A model generated the notes under the pieces. That model was not told the DNA's origin and ran no database searches. It saw nothing but the letters and a program-made list of their open reading frames with translations. A stretch of DNA of 56,420 bases from Vallitalea okinawensis (lineage in GTDB: Bacteria; Bacillota; Clostridia; Lachnospirales; PQDH01). Below are positions 1 to 9,067 of the stretch, in pieces. The DNA is taken from positions 1 to 56,420 of the forward strand of contig NZ_PQDH01000018.1 of assembly GCF_002964605.1 (NCBI RefSeq), read 5' to 3'. Made by a program: the position numbers and the translations under genes. Numbering within the stretch: position 1 is the first letter of the stretch; each line of letters begins with the position of its first letter.

Positions 1-657
1 GATTCTAGAAACGTAGGATCTTGATATACCTAATTCTTGTGCTACTTCACGTTGGGTTTTCTCTACACCATTTTTTAAACCATAGCGCATTTCTAAAACC
101 ATTTGCTCCCTTGCTTTCAATACCTCTTTCATCTTTTCGTAAAGCTGTCTTATTTTCATCTTTATATCCACTTGATCTAATACAGATTCATTATCATATT
201 TCAGAATATCATTTAAAGTAATGGCATTTCCTTCTTTATCAATACCTATTGGTTCTTGTAAAGAGACTTCGTTTTTTTGTTTCTTGTCGCTTCTTAGCAT
301 CATTAAAAGTTCATTTTCAATACATCTAGCTGCATAAGTAGCTAGTCTCGTCCCTTTATCTACATTATAGGTAGAGATGGCTTTAATGAGACCAATCGTT
401 CCAATTGATATTAAATCATCCATATCTTTATTAACATTATTGTATTTTTTTACGATATGTGCAACAAGTCTTAGATTTCTTTCAATTAGAATATTCTTTG
501 CTTCTTCATCTCCATCTTTATAACGTTCTAGATAGTGACGTTCTTCATCAGCAGATAAAGGTTTAGGAAATACCTGATTCCCTGAAATATAAAATATTGC
601 AAAAATATATTGAATAATATAAAGCCACAAAAATAAAGCACCCCCAAAATAGCTCAT
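1..657 (-). CDS. sigK: RNA polymerase sporulation sigma factor SigK, 3' end off the window
   Basis: The frame stays open for 219 codons from ATG at 657 to base 1, so the C-terminus is cut by the window edge. The N-terminus starts MSYFGGALFLWLYIIQYIF, a hydrophobic segment like the pro-sequence of pro-SigK that is removed in the mother cell. Sigma-70 region 2 follows (NLRLVAHIVKKYNN, DLISIGTIGLIKAI, TRLATYAARCIENE), and region 4 begins near the end (MRYGLKNGVEKTQREVAQEL). SigK directs late mother-cell transcription (coat, lysis). The reading frame is continuous where some clostridia and bacilli carry a skin element. A terminator ending the U32 gene separates it from its upstream neighbour, so it is probably transcribed alone. 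Confidence 0.93.
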   Translation of the reverse strand, partial: MSYFGGALFLWLYIIQYIFAIFYISGNQVFPKPLSADEERHYLERYKDGDEEAKNILIERNLRLVAHIVKKYNNVNKDMDDLISIGTIGLIKAISTYNVDKGTRLATYAARCIENELLMMLRSDKKQKNEVSLQEPIGIDKEGNAITLNDILKYDNESVLDQVDIKMKIRQLYEKMKEVLKAREQMVLEMRYGLKNGVEKTQREVAQELGISRSYVSRI

Positions 658-743
658 ATATAATCTTATGATTACTTTGATAAAAAAGTGCTTTTCCTTC
701 AAAATTGACTTTGTACTATTTCTTTAAGAAAGAAGGACATGAA

Positions 744-775
744 AAAAGGGATTCAAATATACTGAATCCCTTAAG
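744..775 (-). terminator. Rho-independent terminator after the U32 peptidase gene
   Basis: A 10-bp perfect stem (748-757 with 764-773, AAGGGATTCA/TGAATCCCTT) is followed on the minus strand by a run of T. It lies directly after the stop at 784. Confidence 0.85.
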
Positions 776-783
776 TATTATAG

Positions 784-2037
784 TTAGTGAATGGTTGCGT
801 TATTATCTTTGTTGATACAACGAATGATATCCAAGACTTCTACTTCTTCTTCAATTTTCAGTCGAAGAATTTGTTTCGGATGAGGTGCACTTTCAACTTC
901 ATTCCCCTCTTCATCCCATAAATTATCTACTTTCATGGTAATAATAGAACCTTTTTTAGGCATTATCTCGATGGTATCACCAACAGAAAACTTATTTCGT
1001 TGCTGAATAGTTGCCATCTTCGTTTCTTTATCATAATCTAAGACCATTGCAGTAAAATTATAATTTCGAATATAGGTATTACGATCATAGATTTGCTCTT
1101 CATGACCAGGCTTCCTATGAAAGAACCCCGTTGTATAATCCCTATAACTGCATTTCTGAAGTTCTGACATATAGTAATCCTTCTTACTTTCATATAAGCT
1201 TGGATCCTTTAAATAATCATCTATAGCTTCACGATAAGTTCGTGTTACTGTAGCCACATAAAAAGGTGTTTTCATTCGTCCTTCAATTTTAAAGCTATAG
1301 ATACCAGAATCAATAAGCTCTGGAATGTACATAATCATACATAAATCCTTCGAATTATAGATATAAGTACCATGGTCATCTTCAATAATGGGGAAGTACT
1401 CACCAGGTCTTTTCTCTTCAACAAGATGGTAACGCCAACGGCATGGATGTGTACATGCACCTTTGTTAGCATCTTTAGCCGTCATAACATTACTTAATAG
1501 GCATCTTCCTGAATAAGAAATACACATAGCCCCATGAACAAATGCTTCGATATCTAATGTATCTGGTGTTTTTTCACTGATTTCTTTAATCTCATCAAAA
1601 GAAAGTTCTCTTGCTGCTACTACACGTTTAACACCTTGTTCATGCCAAAAATTAAAAGTTTTATAATTGGTATTATTAGCCTGTGTGCTTAAGTGAATCT
1701 CCATTTTAGGTACAACAGCTTTTGCAGTAGCAAATACGCCTGGGTCTGCTACTATAATAGCATCTGCCCCTACTTCTTCAAGCTTAAGTAGGTATTCTTC
1801 TAACCCTATTAAATCTTCATTATGTGGAATCATATTCACAGTAATAAACACACGTTTTCCATACTTATGAGCATATTCAATTCCTTCAATCAATTGTTCT
1901 TCAGTAAAATTTCTTGCTTTAGCACGTAGTCCAAAACGCATACCACCACAATAAACTGCATCAGCTCCATAAGCTACTGCTACTTTAAGTGCTTCTAGAC
2001 TACCAGCTGGCGCTAATAGTTCAATTCTATTTTTCAT
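784..2037 (-). CDS. Peptidase U32 family protein (YrrO/TrhP-like)
   Basis: About 417 aa. The N-terminus ELLAPAGSLEALKVAV and the block EAFVHGAMCISYSGRC (near residues 166-181) with further cysteines near 197 and 201 define the U32 family. Known members of this family (B. subtilis YrrN/YrrO, E. coli TrhP) are needed for 5-hydroxyuridine at position 34 of tRNA. The adjacent trmR gene, which methylates that hydroxyl, makes this role likely (inference). I chose the second ATG (2037) because AAAGGAG lies 9 nt upstream of it and only 3 nt from the ATG at 2043. A terminator follows. Only one U32 gene is seen here, whereas B. subtilis has two adjacent ones. Confidence 0.9.
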   Translation of the reverse strand: MKNRIELLAPAGSLEALKVAVAYGADAVYCGGMRFGLRAKARNFTEEQLIEGIEYAHKYGKRVFITVNMIPHNEDLIGLEEYLLKLEEVGADAIIVADPGVFATAKAVVPKMEIHLSTQANNTNYKTFNFWHEQGVKRVVAARELSFDEIKEISEKTPDTLDIEAFVHGAMCISYSGRCLLSNVMTAKDANKGACTHPCRWRYHLVEEKRPGEYFPIIEDDHGTYIYNSKDLCMIMYIPELIDSGIYSFKIEGRMKTPFYVATVTRTYREAIDDYLKDPSLYESKKDYYMSELQKCSYRDYTTGFFHRKPGHEEQIYDRNTYIRNYNFTAMVLDYDKETKMATIQQRNKFSVGDTIEIMPKKGSIITMKVDNLWDEEGNEVESAPHPKQILRLKIEEEVEVLDIIRCINKDNNATIH

Positions 2038-2057
2038 GATCATTATCTCCTTTTATA

Positions 2058-2166
2058 GTATAGGAAAGTACTACGTTTTGCTTATAAAAGTAATAAGGCA
2101 TCGAACCTCATTATCTTTGATACATATCGTTACACGAAATGATCAAGCAAGGAACCATACTTTCCT
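2058..2166. repeat. Interspersed palindromic repeat, copy A (expanded)
   Basis: The left end (GTATAGGAAAGTA then CGTTTTGCTTATAA) and right end (AGCAAGGAACCATACTTTCC) match the two halves of the reverse complement of the 47-bp element at 12264-12310. Here an extra segment of about 57 bp separates the halves. The ends are inverted repeats (TAGGAAAGTA / TACTTTCCT). It lies between trmR and the U32 gene. Confidence 0.6.
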
Positions 2167-2187
2167 GCACACACTTGAAACGTGTCA

Positions 2188-2841
2188 TTAACTTTTCTTG
2201 TAACAGATTGCGACGCCATCACCTATTGGTAATAAACTTGATTTATAGTCCTCATCATATAGCATATCCCATAAAAAATTTCGCATCCTCTTATGAATCG
2301 TTCTTTGGCGTCTTGGTATACTGTATCGATTTTTCGCAACCATACCTTTATGAAGAACGTTATCTGCCATAATTATGCCTTGTTCTGCAATTAACTTCTT
2401 ACTGTATTCAAAGAAGAGATGATATTGTCCTTTAGCTGCATCAATAAAAATGAAATCATAAGGCCCTTCAAGTTGTGGTAGAATATCTTCAGCAGAACCT
2501 TCATGAATACGAATACATTGCTCGCGTCCTGCCTTTTTTATATTTTCTTCTGCCCGTACTAGCATCTTTGGGTTACGTTCAATCGTATCAATCTTTCCAC
2601 TATCAGCTAAATATTGACTCATCACTATGGCTGAGTATCCGATTGCAGTACCAATTTCTAAAATTCGCTTGGGACGTTTGATTTCTAAAACTGTTGTTAA
2701 AAAGGATTTTACTTCCAATGGAATAATCGGAACGTCTGTTTCCTCAGCTTCAACTTCTAATTCTCTAATCAATCCTTCATCTTTCGGTTCCATTTCCCAT
2801 AAAAATTCTCTTATATAGTCATGTGTAATATTACTATTCAA
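2188..2841 (-). CDS. trmR: tRNA 5-hydroxyuridine O-methyltransferase (TrmR/YrrM)
   Basis: This is a class I SAM-dependent O-methyltransferase with motif I ILEIGTAIGYSAI and DFIFIDAAKGQYHLFF further on. TrmR methylates 5-hydroxyuridine at the tRNA wobble base to give methoxyuridine. An upstream in-frame ATG (2877) has no ribosome site. A TTG at 2841 has AAGGAG 9 nt before it, and starting there gives 217 aa, the length of B. subtilis YrrM, so I use TTG. It stands between mltG and the U32 gene as in B. subtilis yrrL-yrrM-yrrN-yrrO. A terminator after mltG suggests partly separate transcription. Confidence 0.87.
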   Translation of the reverse strand: MNSNITHDYIREFLWEMEPKDEGLIRELEVEAEETDVPIIPLEVKSFLTTVLEIKRPKRILEIGTAIGYSAIVMSQYLADSGKIDTIERNPKMLVRAEENIKKAGREQCIRIHEGSAEDILPQLEGPYDFIFIDAAKGQYHLFFEYSKKLIAEQGIIMADNVLHKGMVAKNRYSIPRRQRTIHKRMRNFLWDMLYDEDYKSSLLPIGDGVAICYKKS

Positions 2842-2882
2842 TATTAAAATCTCCTTAATGATAACTCTTCTTTTCAAAACAA

Positions 2883-2904
2883 AGAGACTATCTACATAGT
2901 CTCT
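2883..2904 (-). terminator. Terminator after mltG
   Basis: Perfect 8-bp stem AGAGACTA/TAGTCTCT with a 6-nt loop. On the minus strand it is followed by TTTGTTTT. It lies between mltG and trmR. Confidence 0.7.
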
Positions 2905-2921
2905 GTTTGCTCATTTTGTGT

Positions 2922-3986
2922 TTACTGATTTGCAAGGTGTTCTTCATAAGTCTTAGAAAAATGATGTTCACCGGTTGCTTCATCAATTAATACGAAGTAA
3001 TAGTAATCTGTATCATCTGGGAACAATGCTGCTTCAATTGAAGAACTTCCTGGATTAGCGATAGGTCCAAAAGGCAACCCAGCATTGATATAGGTATTAT
3101 ATGGTGAATCAAACTTTGTCTCTTCGATGGTCAATTGCGTTACTGCTTCACCAATTCTCCCTTGAGCATAGAGTACTGTTGAACACATGCCAAGTGGCAT
3201 ATCTATTTCTTCACGATTATATATTACACTGGACATGAGGGCTCTTTCACTATCTAGTTTAGCTTCTTTCTCAATGACCGAAGCTATCGTAACGATCTCA
3301 TCTAAACTGTATCCCGATTCCTCTACTTTAGCATAATAATCATCAATAAAAACTTTATCAAACTGAGCTAACATTGTGTTGACAATATCTTTTGCTGTTG
3401 CATCTAATGCGACAAAGTAGGTCTCTGGAAATAAATAACCTTCTAATGCTATTCCCTCTTCGCGATCTACTGGTATATACTCAATAAATTTATAATCATA
3501 ATCTAGAGAATCTGCTTCAGCTAAAAACTCTTCAGCAGTACATATTTCTTTCTCTTCAAGCATATCAGCAATTTGATATACTGAATAACCTTCAGGTATA
3601 GTAATCTTAAACTGCTCTGCTTGGGCACCTTCTGTAGCAAGCATGGTCATTATATCTTCTTCATTCATTGTTGTATTAATGATATAACTACCATATTTGA
3701 ACTGACCATCAAAACCATCAAGTTTTGCACTTAGAGTAAACATAAATGAGTTATCAATAATACCTTCAATTTCTAGTATATCAGCTATGTCAGACGTTGT
3801 AGCACCTGCCGGAATTTTAACAAGTACATCCTTAGGCTCTTTATCTGAATTATCTTCCTGGTCTGTTAGATTAAACCCAAAATTAAAAGCTGTCTGTGCA
3901 ACGAACAATACGACTAAAACAATTGCTCCAGTTAAAACAATTTTACTTACAAATTTTATTAAACTTTTTAAAGTTTTATTAACCAT
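2922..3986 (-). CDS. mltG: Endolytic murein transglycosylase MltG
   Basis: 354 aa in the YceG/MltG family, which cleaves nascent glycan strands at the membrane and sets their length. It has one N-terminal membrane segment (about residues 13-32) and an extracellular domain. The catalytic block is IVTIASVIEKEAKLDSERAL, where the conserved Glu of the IEKEA motif is the expected catalytic residue, followed by VIYNREEIDMPLGMCSTVLYA. A LysM-like subdomain is likely near residues 100-150 (ITIPEGYSVYQIADML). The start ATG has AGAGGTGAC upstream. In B. subtilis (yrrL) it lies in the same cluster as trmR and U32 genes. Confidence 0.92.
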   Translation of the reverse strand: MVNKTLKSLIKFVSKIVLTGAIVLVVLFVAQTAFNFGFNLTDQEDNSDKEPKDVLVKIPAGATTSDIADILEIEGIIDNSFMFTLSAKLDGFDGQFKYGSYIINTTMNEEDIMTMLATEGAQAEQFKITIPEGYSVYQIADMLEEKEICTAEEFLAEADSLDYDYKFIEYIPVDREEGIALEGYLFPETYFVALDATAKDIVNTMLAQFDKVFIDDYYAKVEESGYSLDEIVTIASVIEKEAKLDSERALMSSVIYNREEIDMPLGMCSTVLYAQGRIGEAVTQLTIEETKFDSPYNTYINAGLPFGPIANPGSSSIEAALFPDDTDYYYFVLIDEATGEHHFSKTYEEHLANQ

Positions 3987-4181
3987 AAAGTCACCTCTGT
4001 ATTCTACTGCTATAAAAACACTATATAATGAATCTATTCTTTTAGTTTTTAAATTAAACTACCATGCTTTTCTTACTTAGAGTACTATATTCACTCGATT
4101 ATGACAAACTTCTAAACAGTTAGTACTGCAACTTATATAAGTATACATTTTTTTGTACAATACTGCAAGGGGTAAACAAAG

Positions 4182-4207
4182 AAAAAGACCCGAGTGTACT
4201 CGAGTCT
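4182..4207 (-). terminator. Terminator after the RNase J gene
   Basis: A 10-bp stem (AGACTCGAGT/ACTCGGGTCT, one G-U) with a 2-nt nominal loop is followed on minus by TTTTTC. It lies 24 bases past the stop codon. Confidence 0.85.
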
Positions 4208-4230
4208 TGCACGGTCTTCATTAACAAACA

Positions 4231-5889
4231 TTAAACTTCCATTATTATTGGTAAAATCATTGGACTTCTCTTCGTTTGTTGCCATAAGAATTCTTTCAGC
4301 GTATCCTTGACAACACTCTTGATGGCAGCCCACTCCACCATATTTTTCTCTTCGCATTGAATTAATGCATCCTGTACTACTTTTCTTGCATCTTCCATTA
4401 AGTTACCGGATTCTCTTACATAAACAAAACCTCTAGAAATGATGTCCGGACCAGCTAATACTTGACCTGTTCGACGTTGTAATGTTACAACTACAACTAA
4501 GAGGCCATCTTGAGATAAATGTTTACGATCGCGTAATACAATATTACCTACATCGCCAACACCTAAACCATCTACTAGTACTTGGTCAGCTGAGACATTT
4601 CCAACTATCCGCCCACTACGATTATCTAACTCTAAGACATTTCCAGTTGACATGATAAATATATTTCTTGGATTCATTCCAAGGTTCTTAGCAAGCTCAG
4701 CATGTTTTCTTAAATGTCTATATTCTCCGTGAACAGGTATAAAGTATTTAGGTTTGACTAAACTGTGGATAAGTTTAAGCTCTTCTTGACAAGCATGACC
4801 AGATACATGAGTATCTTGAAAGATAACTTCAGCACCTTTTCTAAAAAGATCATTAATTACACGAGACACGGTCTTCTCATTTCCTGGTATAGGCGTTGAA
4901 CTAAAGATAACCTTATCCCCTGGTTTAATATCTACTTGACGATGATCAGATGAAGCCATTCTTGATAAAGCTGCCATAGGTTCACCTTGACTACCGGTCG
5001 TAATAATGACTAAATCTTCATCATTATATTTACTAATCTCACTTATATCAATCATTGTTTTATCTGGAACCTTCAAGTATCCAAGTTCTGTTGCAGTATT
5101 CACAACATTAACCATACTTCTTCCAACAACTGCAACTTTTCTTTTATATTTTCTTGCAGCGTTTATAATCTGTTGAACACGATCTACATTCGAAGCAAAA
5201 GTTGCAACCATTATACGATGATTTTTTGACTCTGCAAAAATATCATCAAATACTTTACCAACTGTCTTCTCAGACATTGTAAACCCAGGTCTCTCTGCAT
5301 TTGTACTATCAGCAAGCAATGCTAGTACACCCTTCTTTCCAAGCTCCGCAAATCTCTGTAAGTCTATCATTTCTCCGTGAATAGGTGTATAATCAACTTT
5401 AAAGTCACCAGTATGAACGATCGTACCCGCTGGTGATGTTAAAGCTATCGCCACTGCATCTGCGATACTATGATTAGTACGAATAAACTCTGCTTTAAAT
5501 GCCCCGAGCTGAACAGTCTGTCCAGGAACGATAACATTTAGATTATGTTTTTTAATACCATGTTCTTTTAGTTTATTTTCAACTAATCCTAGCGTCAGTT
5601 TTGTTCCGTACACTGGTACATTGAATTGTTTTAATAGATAAGGAAGAGCACCAATGTGATCTTCATGACCATGAGTTAAAACAACTCCTTTAATTTTATC
5701 TACATTCTTCTTTAAATAAGTAAAATCGGGTATTACTAGATCTACTCCTAGCATTTCATCTTCTGGAAACGCTATACCACAATCAAGAATTACAATTTGA
5801 TGATTGTATTCAAATAATGTTATATTTTTTCCAATTTGGTCTAATCCACCTATTGGAATTATTTTTAGCTTAGATCTTTTGTATGCCAT
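4231..5889 (-). CDS. rnjA: Ribonuclease J
   Basis: 552 aa, the usual length. It is a metallo-beta-lactamase/beta-CASP ribonuclease with 5'-3' exo- and endonuclease activity, central to mRNA decay and rRNA maturation in Firmicutes. The zinc motif HGHEDH is at residues 73-78. Other conserved blocks are NHSIADAVAIALTSP, VHTGDFKVD, ADSTNAERPG, GSQGEPMAAL, DTHVSGHACQEELK and PVHGEYRHL, followed by the C-terminal RNase J domain. A good ribosome site (GGAGG) precedes the ATG. It sits between fur and mltG and ends in its own terminator. Whether it corresponds to J1 or J2 cannot be told without comparing the genome's other copies. Confidence 0.95.
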   Translation of the reverse strand: MAYKRSKLKIIPIGGLDQIGKNITLFEYNHQIVILDCGIAFPEDEMLGVDLVIPDFTYLKKNVDKIKGVVLTHGHEDHIGALPYLLKQFNVPVYGTKLTLGLVENKLKEHGIKKHNLNVIVPGQTVQLGAFKAEFIRTNHSIADAVAIALTSPAGTIVHTGDFKVDYTPIHGEMIDLQRFAELGKKGVLALLADSTNAERPGFTMSEKTVGKVFDDIFAESKNHRIMVATFASNVDRVQQIINAARKYKRKVAVVGRSMVNVVNTATELGYLKVPDKTMIDISEISKYNDEDLVIITTGSQGEPMAALSRMASSDHRQVDIKPGDKVIFSSTPIPGNEKTVSRVINDLFRKGAEVIFQDTHVSGHACQEELKLIHSLVKPKYFIPVHGEYRHLRKHAELAKNLGMNPRNIFIMSTGNVLELDNRSGRIVGNVSADQVLVDGLGVGDVGNIVLRDRKHLSQDGLLVVVVTLQRRTGQVLAGPDIISRGFVYVRESGNLMEDARKVVQDALIQCEEKNMVEWAAIKSVVKDTLKEFLWQQTKRSPMILPIIMEV

Positions 5890-5974
5890 TTTACACCTCC
5901 GTATTAAATTGTCAATGTCCGTTTAATGAAAAACCGTTCTTTATAAAAGTGTTTTAACACAATTATTTACAAAT

Positions 5975-6415
5975 TTAATGATTCAAACAATCTTCACATA
6001 CACCATAAAACTTCAGTTTATGATCTGTGATTTTAAAATTAAATAGATCTTCAATTTTTGTTTCGAGTGGATCTAACAAATCTTCAGCAACTTCAATAAC
6101 TTTACCACACTCTTCACAAATTAAATGGTGATGATGATGATCTTCATCTTCTAATCCTAATTCATAACGACAACATCCATCATCAAGGTTTAATTTTCTA
6201 ACTAATTTAAGACTCTCTAATAACTGAACTGTACGATAAACAGTTGCTAAACCAATTTCTGGACATCTTTCCTTAACAAGTTCATAAATCTCTTCTGTTG
6301 TTAAATGTTCCCCTTTATGGTCCTGCATAATCTCTAAAACAGCTCTTCTTTGAGTAGTTAATTTAAATCCTTTTTCTTTTAATAATCCTTTAAACTCTAT
6401 ACCGTTTAGTGACAT
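5975..6415 (-). CDS. Fur-family metalloregulator
   Basis: About 146 aa. It has a winged-helix DNA-binding half (KLTTQRRAVLEIM, HLTTEEIYELVKERCPEIGLATVYRTVQLLE) and a metal-binding dimer half with HHHHH at about residues 91-95 and two Cys pairs (CEECGK, CEDCLNH), the structural zinc site. Fur, PerR and Zur cannot be separated safely; the GLATVYRT helix and histidine cluster fit Fur or Zur. I start at ATG 6415, which has GGGGGA 7 nt upstream, rather than the in-frame TTG at 6430. A consensus promoter lies about 250 bases upstream, giving a long leader with a tandem repeat next to the ribosome site. Confidence 0.9.
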   Translation of the reverse strand: MSLNGIEFKGLLKEKGFKLTTQRRAVLEIMQDHKGEHLTTEEIYELVKERCPEIGLATVYRTVQLLESLKLVRKLNLDDGCCRYELGLEDEDHHHHHLICEECGKVIEVAEDLLDPLETKIEDLFNFKITDHKLKFYGVCEDCLNH

Positions 6416-6429
6416 ATTGACTTCCCCCA

Positions 6430-6462
6430 ATCAGGTTTTAACTTTTCATCGGGTTTTAACTT
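6430..6462 (-). repeat. Tandem 15-bp repeat just upstream of the fur-family ribosome site
   Basis: On minus, AAGTTAAAACCCGAT and AAGTTAAAACCTGAT occur 18 bases apart, differing at one base. The second abuts the GGGGGA ribosome site. Possible operator or RNA-binding site. Confidence 0.5.
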
Positions 6463-6665
6463 GAATTGTAATCTATATGAATAAATTAGCCTGAATACTA
6501 ATTCTGGTAATATACTATTTTAATTCATGCGGTAACTAACTAGTTCTAATAGCAATTTATAGAAACCATGACATTACCTAGTGTATTATAAGATTCAATA
6601 TATTTTCAGAAATCCTAATTTTACTTCTCTATTAGAAAATACTTATTATCCATTTAGCTTTTTCT
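6463..6665 (-). other. Long untranslated leader of the fur-family gene
   Basis: This non-coding stretch lies between the predicted promoter and the tandem repeat. I see no ORF with a ribosome site and no clear known riboswitch in it. It is very AT-rich. Confidence 0.4.
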
Positions 6666-6694
6666 ATTATATTAAAGTCGAATTGATTTGTCAA
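6666..6694 (-). promoter_or_regulatory. Consensus sigma-A promoter for the fur-family gene
   Basis: On the minus strand, TTGACA (6694-6689), a 17-nt spacer, then TATAAT (6671-6666): a perfect consensus. The nearest downstream gene is the fur-family regulator. Confidence 0.85.
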
Positions 6695-6726
6695 TGTTAT
6701 CGGTGTTGTAAAATTCGCAAAATCCA

Positions 6727-6772
6727 TAAAAAGAGCATTAAATTATAGAGACGTTGTATTTACAACGCTCTT
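6727..6772 (-). terminator. Terminator after the DUF1292 gene
   Basis: CGTTGT/ACAACG (6752-6757 with 6762-6767) extends to AGAG/CTCT. On minus the segment ends in GCTCTTTTTATGG. It begins next to the stop at 6775. Confidence 0.7.
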
Positions 6773-6774
6773 AA

Positions 6775-7059
6775 TTAGTCTTCCTTCAAATAATCTAAAT
6801 CATACTCATCTGCGTTTTCTCTAAATAACTCCAACACCATCATGTATTCTTGTTCATCATCAATAAGATCGTAAATCAGATCATCATCTTCTTCACCGAT
6901 CTGTCTTAATATAACGCCTTCTGCCTCTTCATCATCTTCTAATCCAGCTTCAATAACGAGTAAATACTTATGTCCACCATATTCAATTTGATCATATACT
7001 TCAAAATCCACTGTTTCATTTGTTTCTTCAAGTTTAAACTGTATAATACGTTCGTCCAT
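6775..7059 (-). CDS. yrzB: DUF1292 family protein (YrzB-like)
   Basis: 94 aa, very acidic (EDDEEAEGVILRQIGEEDDDL, ending DYLKED), with the DUF1292 pattern FELEDGEE-like KYLLVIEAGL in the middle. The family has no assigned function but is almost always linked to ruvX and ireB, as here: it starts 12 bases after ruvX, in the order mtaB-ireB-ruvX-yrzB on the minus strand. A GAGGTG ribosome site lies in front of the ATG. The product is cytosolic, with no membrane segment. Confidence 0.88.
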   Translation of the reverse strand: MDERIIQFKLEETNETVDFEVYDQIEYGGHKYLLVIEAGLEDDEEAEGVILRQIGEEDDDLIYDLIDDEQEYMMVLELFRENADEYDLDYLKED

Positions 7060-7071
7060 TTGAACACCTCT

Positions 7072-7488
7072 TTAAATTGAATCTAAATAACCTTGTAAAA
7101 TATATACTGCAGCCATTTTATCAATAACTTTTTTTTGCTTTTTTCTACTAATGTCAGCTTCTAAAAGACTCCTTCTAGCTGCCATTGTACTCAATCGTTC
7201 ATCCCAAAGAATGATTTGAATATCTAACTCTTTTTCTAATCTTTTTTTGAAGTTTTGGGTTTTTTCAGCCCTTGGACCTAATGTATTATTCATATTTTTA
7301 GGTAATCCTAATACAATTTTTTCCACTTTATATTCATCTACAATTTCAATTACTCTCTTAATGGAAGCCTTTAGGTTTTCAGGTTCTTTTCTATGAATAG
7401 TCTCAACCCCTTGAGCCGTCCAACCCATCATATCACTTACTGCTACACCAACTGTTTTGTCTCCAAAGTCTAATCCTAAGATTCTCAT
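7072..7488 (-). CDS. ruvX: RuvX/YqgF-family nuclease
   Basis: 138 aa, usual length. It has an RNase H-like fold. Motifs are [17 protein letters not shown] at the start (catalytic Asp in LDFGDK), [14 protein letters not shown] in the middle and [14 protein letters not shown] near residue 97. The family is described as a putative Holliday-junction resolvase and is required for 5'-end processing of pre-16S rRNA. It lies 9 bases after ireB and 12 before yrzB, so translation is probably coupled in one operon. Confidence 0.94.
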   Translation of the reverse strand: MRILGLDFGDKTVGVAVSDMMGWTAQGVETIHRKEPENLKASIKRVIEIVDEYKVEKIVLGLPKNMNNTLGPRAEKTQNFKKRLEKELDIQIILWDERLSTMAARRSLLEADISRKKQKKVIDKMAAVYILQGYLDSI

Positions 7489-7497
7489 AGGTTCTCC

Positions 7498-7758
7498 TTA
7501 TTTTAAGCTATTACTCTCAACAAAGTTTCTAACAAGTTCTTCTAAAATCTCATCTCTTTCAAGTTTACTAATCATTGTACGAGCATTATTATGACTTGTT
7601 ATATAAGTTGGATCTCCAGATAAAATGTAACCAACTATTTGGTTAACAGGATTATACCCTTTTTCAACAAGAGCACTGTAAACGTCACTTATGATCTGAG
7701 AAACTTCGCGTTCTTCCTCATTTGCAACCTTAAAATACTGTGTATTGTATTTATCCAT
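7498..7758 (-). CDS. ireB: IreB family regulatory phosphoprotein (YrzL, DUF965)
   Basis: 86 aa. The family signature is seen in [38 protein letters not shown]. In Enterococcus, IreB is phosphorylated by the Ser/Thr kinase IreK and affects cephalosporin resistance; threonines near the N-terminus there are the targets, and here the N-terminus has YNTQYFKV with one Thr. It starts 4 bases after mtaB ends and stands 9 bases before ruvX. In many Firmicutes the gene follows alaS; here mtaB takes that place. Confidence 0.93.
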   Translation of the reverse strand: MDKYNTQYFKVANEEEREVSQIISDVYSALVEKGYNPVNQIVGYILSGDPTYITSHNNARTMISKLERDEILEELVRNFVESNSLK

Positions 7759-7762
7759 AACA

Positions 7763-9067
7763 TCACTCTCCTAATAAATAATATCCATTTCCATCTTGTT
7801 TTATTGCCTTTAGAGTAATATTGATAATTTTATTTTTTATATCGTCCTCTTTGGACTGCAATTTTACTCGCATATAATTATCAGTATACCCCATATAAAG
7901 CCCTTCTTCTTCAACTTGTTCAATAAGTACATCTTTTGATGTACCTAGGAAACTTTGCAAATAGGCTTTTGACATTGATTTTCCAAGGAAAATCATTTTA
8001 CTACTACGTTCCTCTTTTACATTACCATTAATTTGATCATTTCTAGCAGCGGCTTTAGTACCTTCTCGAGGTGAGTATTTAAAGACATGAATCTCACTAA
8101 ACTCTACCCGTTGAACAAAATTATAAGATTCTAAAAAATCCTCTTCACTCTCACCAGGGAACCCTACTATAATATCCGTTGTCAATGCAATATTACCCAA
8201 GTGTTTTCTTAATATTTCTACCCCATTGTAATATTGTTCATTGGAATATTTCCTATTCATTTCTTCTAGCGTTTTATTACATCCACTCTGAAGAGAAAGA
8301 TGATAATGAGGACATAACTTATCCAACGCTTTAATACCTTTAACAAATTCTTCAGTTATCATTGTAGGTTCAAGAGATCCTAATCGTATCCGTTCCAGAC
8401 CATCGATATCATTTACTAATTTAATTATATCGAATAAGTTGATGTTTTTCAAATCTTTCCCATAACTCGCTAAGTGAATTCCTGTTAATACAACTTCCTT
8501 ATAACCATTAGCGACCAATTGTTTAATTTCCTCTACAATGGCATCAGGCTGTCTGCTTCTAATTGGTCCACGAGTAAATGGTATAATGCAGTAGGAACAA
8601 AATTGATTACAACCGTCTTGAATCTTAATATATGAACGGGTTTTACCATAATTGTGATGTACCTTTAGTTCCTCGTAAGTCTTAACCCGTTTAATATCTT
8701 TTACATTTTTTATAAGTTCATTTTCCCTTTGGAAATCATTAATCATTTCTATAATCTGATTACGCTCGTCTGTACCAATGATTAAATTAACTCCTTCTAA
8801 TCCAGCTACTTGATCTGGTTCATTCTGCACATAACATCCTACAACAATGACAAGTGCATTTTCATTCTTCTTTTTTGCTCTAGAAATAATTTGACGTGAC
8901 TTTTTTGCAGCCACATTCGTTACGGTACAAGTATTTATAACATATATATCAGCTTTTTCATTAAATTCTTTTATCTCATACTCATGATCTATAAATAACT
9001 CTTTTAAAGCTTCTGTCTCATATTGGTTAACTTTACAGCCTAAAGTATGAAAAGCTACACTTTTCAT
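7763..9067 (-). CDS. mtaB: tRNA (N6-threonylcarbamoyladenosine-37) methylthiotransferase MtaB
   Basis: 434 aa. It is a radical-SAM methylthiotransferase that converts t6A37 to ms2t6A in tRNAs decoding ANN codons. The N-terminal UPF0004 domain has three cluster cysteines ([26 protein letters not shown]). The radical-SAM motif CNQFCSYC near residues 153-160 is followed by [13 protein letters not shown]-terminal TRAM domain is expected ([23 protein letters not shown]). It is first of the group mtaB-ireB-ruvX-yrzB. In other clostridia mtaB follows rsmE; here HPr-like, thiI and nifS genes lie between. Confidence 0.94.
   Translation of the reverse strand: MKSVAFHTLGCKVNQYETEALKELFIDHEYEIKEFNEKADIYVINTCTVTNVAAKKSRQIISRAKKKNENALVIVVGCYVQNEPDQVAGLEGVNLIIGTDERNQIIEMINDFQRENELIKNVKDIKRVKTYEELKVHHNYGKTRSYIKIQDGCNQFCSYCIIPFTRGPIRSRQPDAIVEEIKQLVANGYKEVVLTGIHLASYGKDLKNINLFDIIKLVNDIDGLERIRLGSLEPTMITEEFVKGIKALDKLCPHYHLSLQSGCNKTLEEMNRKYSNEQYYNGVEILRKHLGNIALTTDIIVGFPGESEEDFLESYNFVQRVEFSEIHVFKYSPREGTKAAARNDQINGNVKEERSSKMIFLGKSMSKAYLQSFLGTSKDVLIEQVEEEGLYMGYTDNYMRVKLQSKEDDIKNKIINITLKAIKQDGNGYYLLGE

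Noticed and set aside
4133-4357. 74-aa frame on minus overlapping the end of the RNase J gene
   Set aside because: It spans the RNase J terminator and has no ribosome site or recognisable domain.
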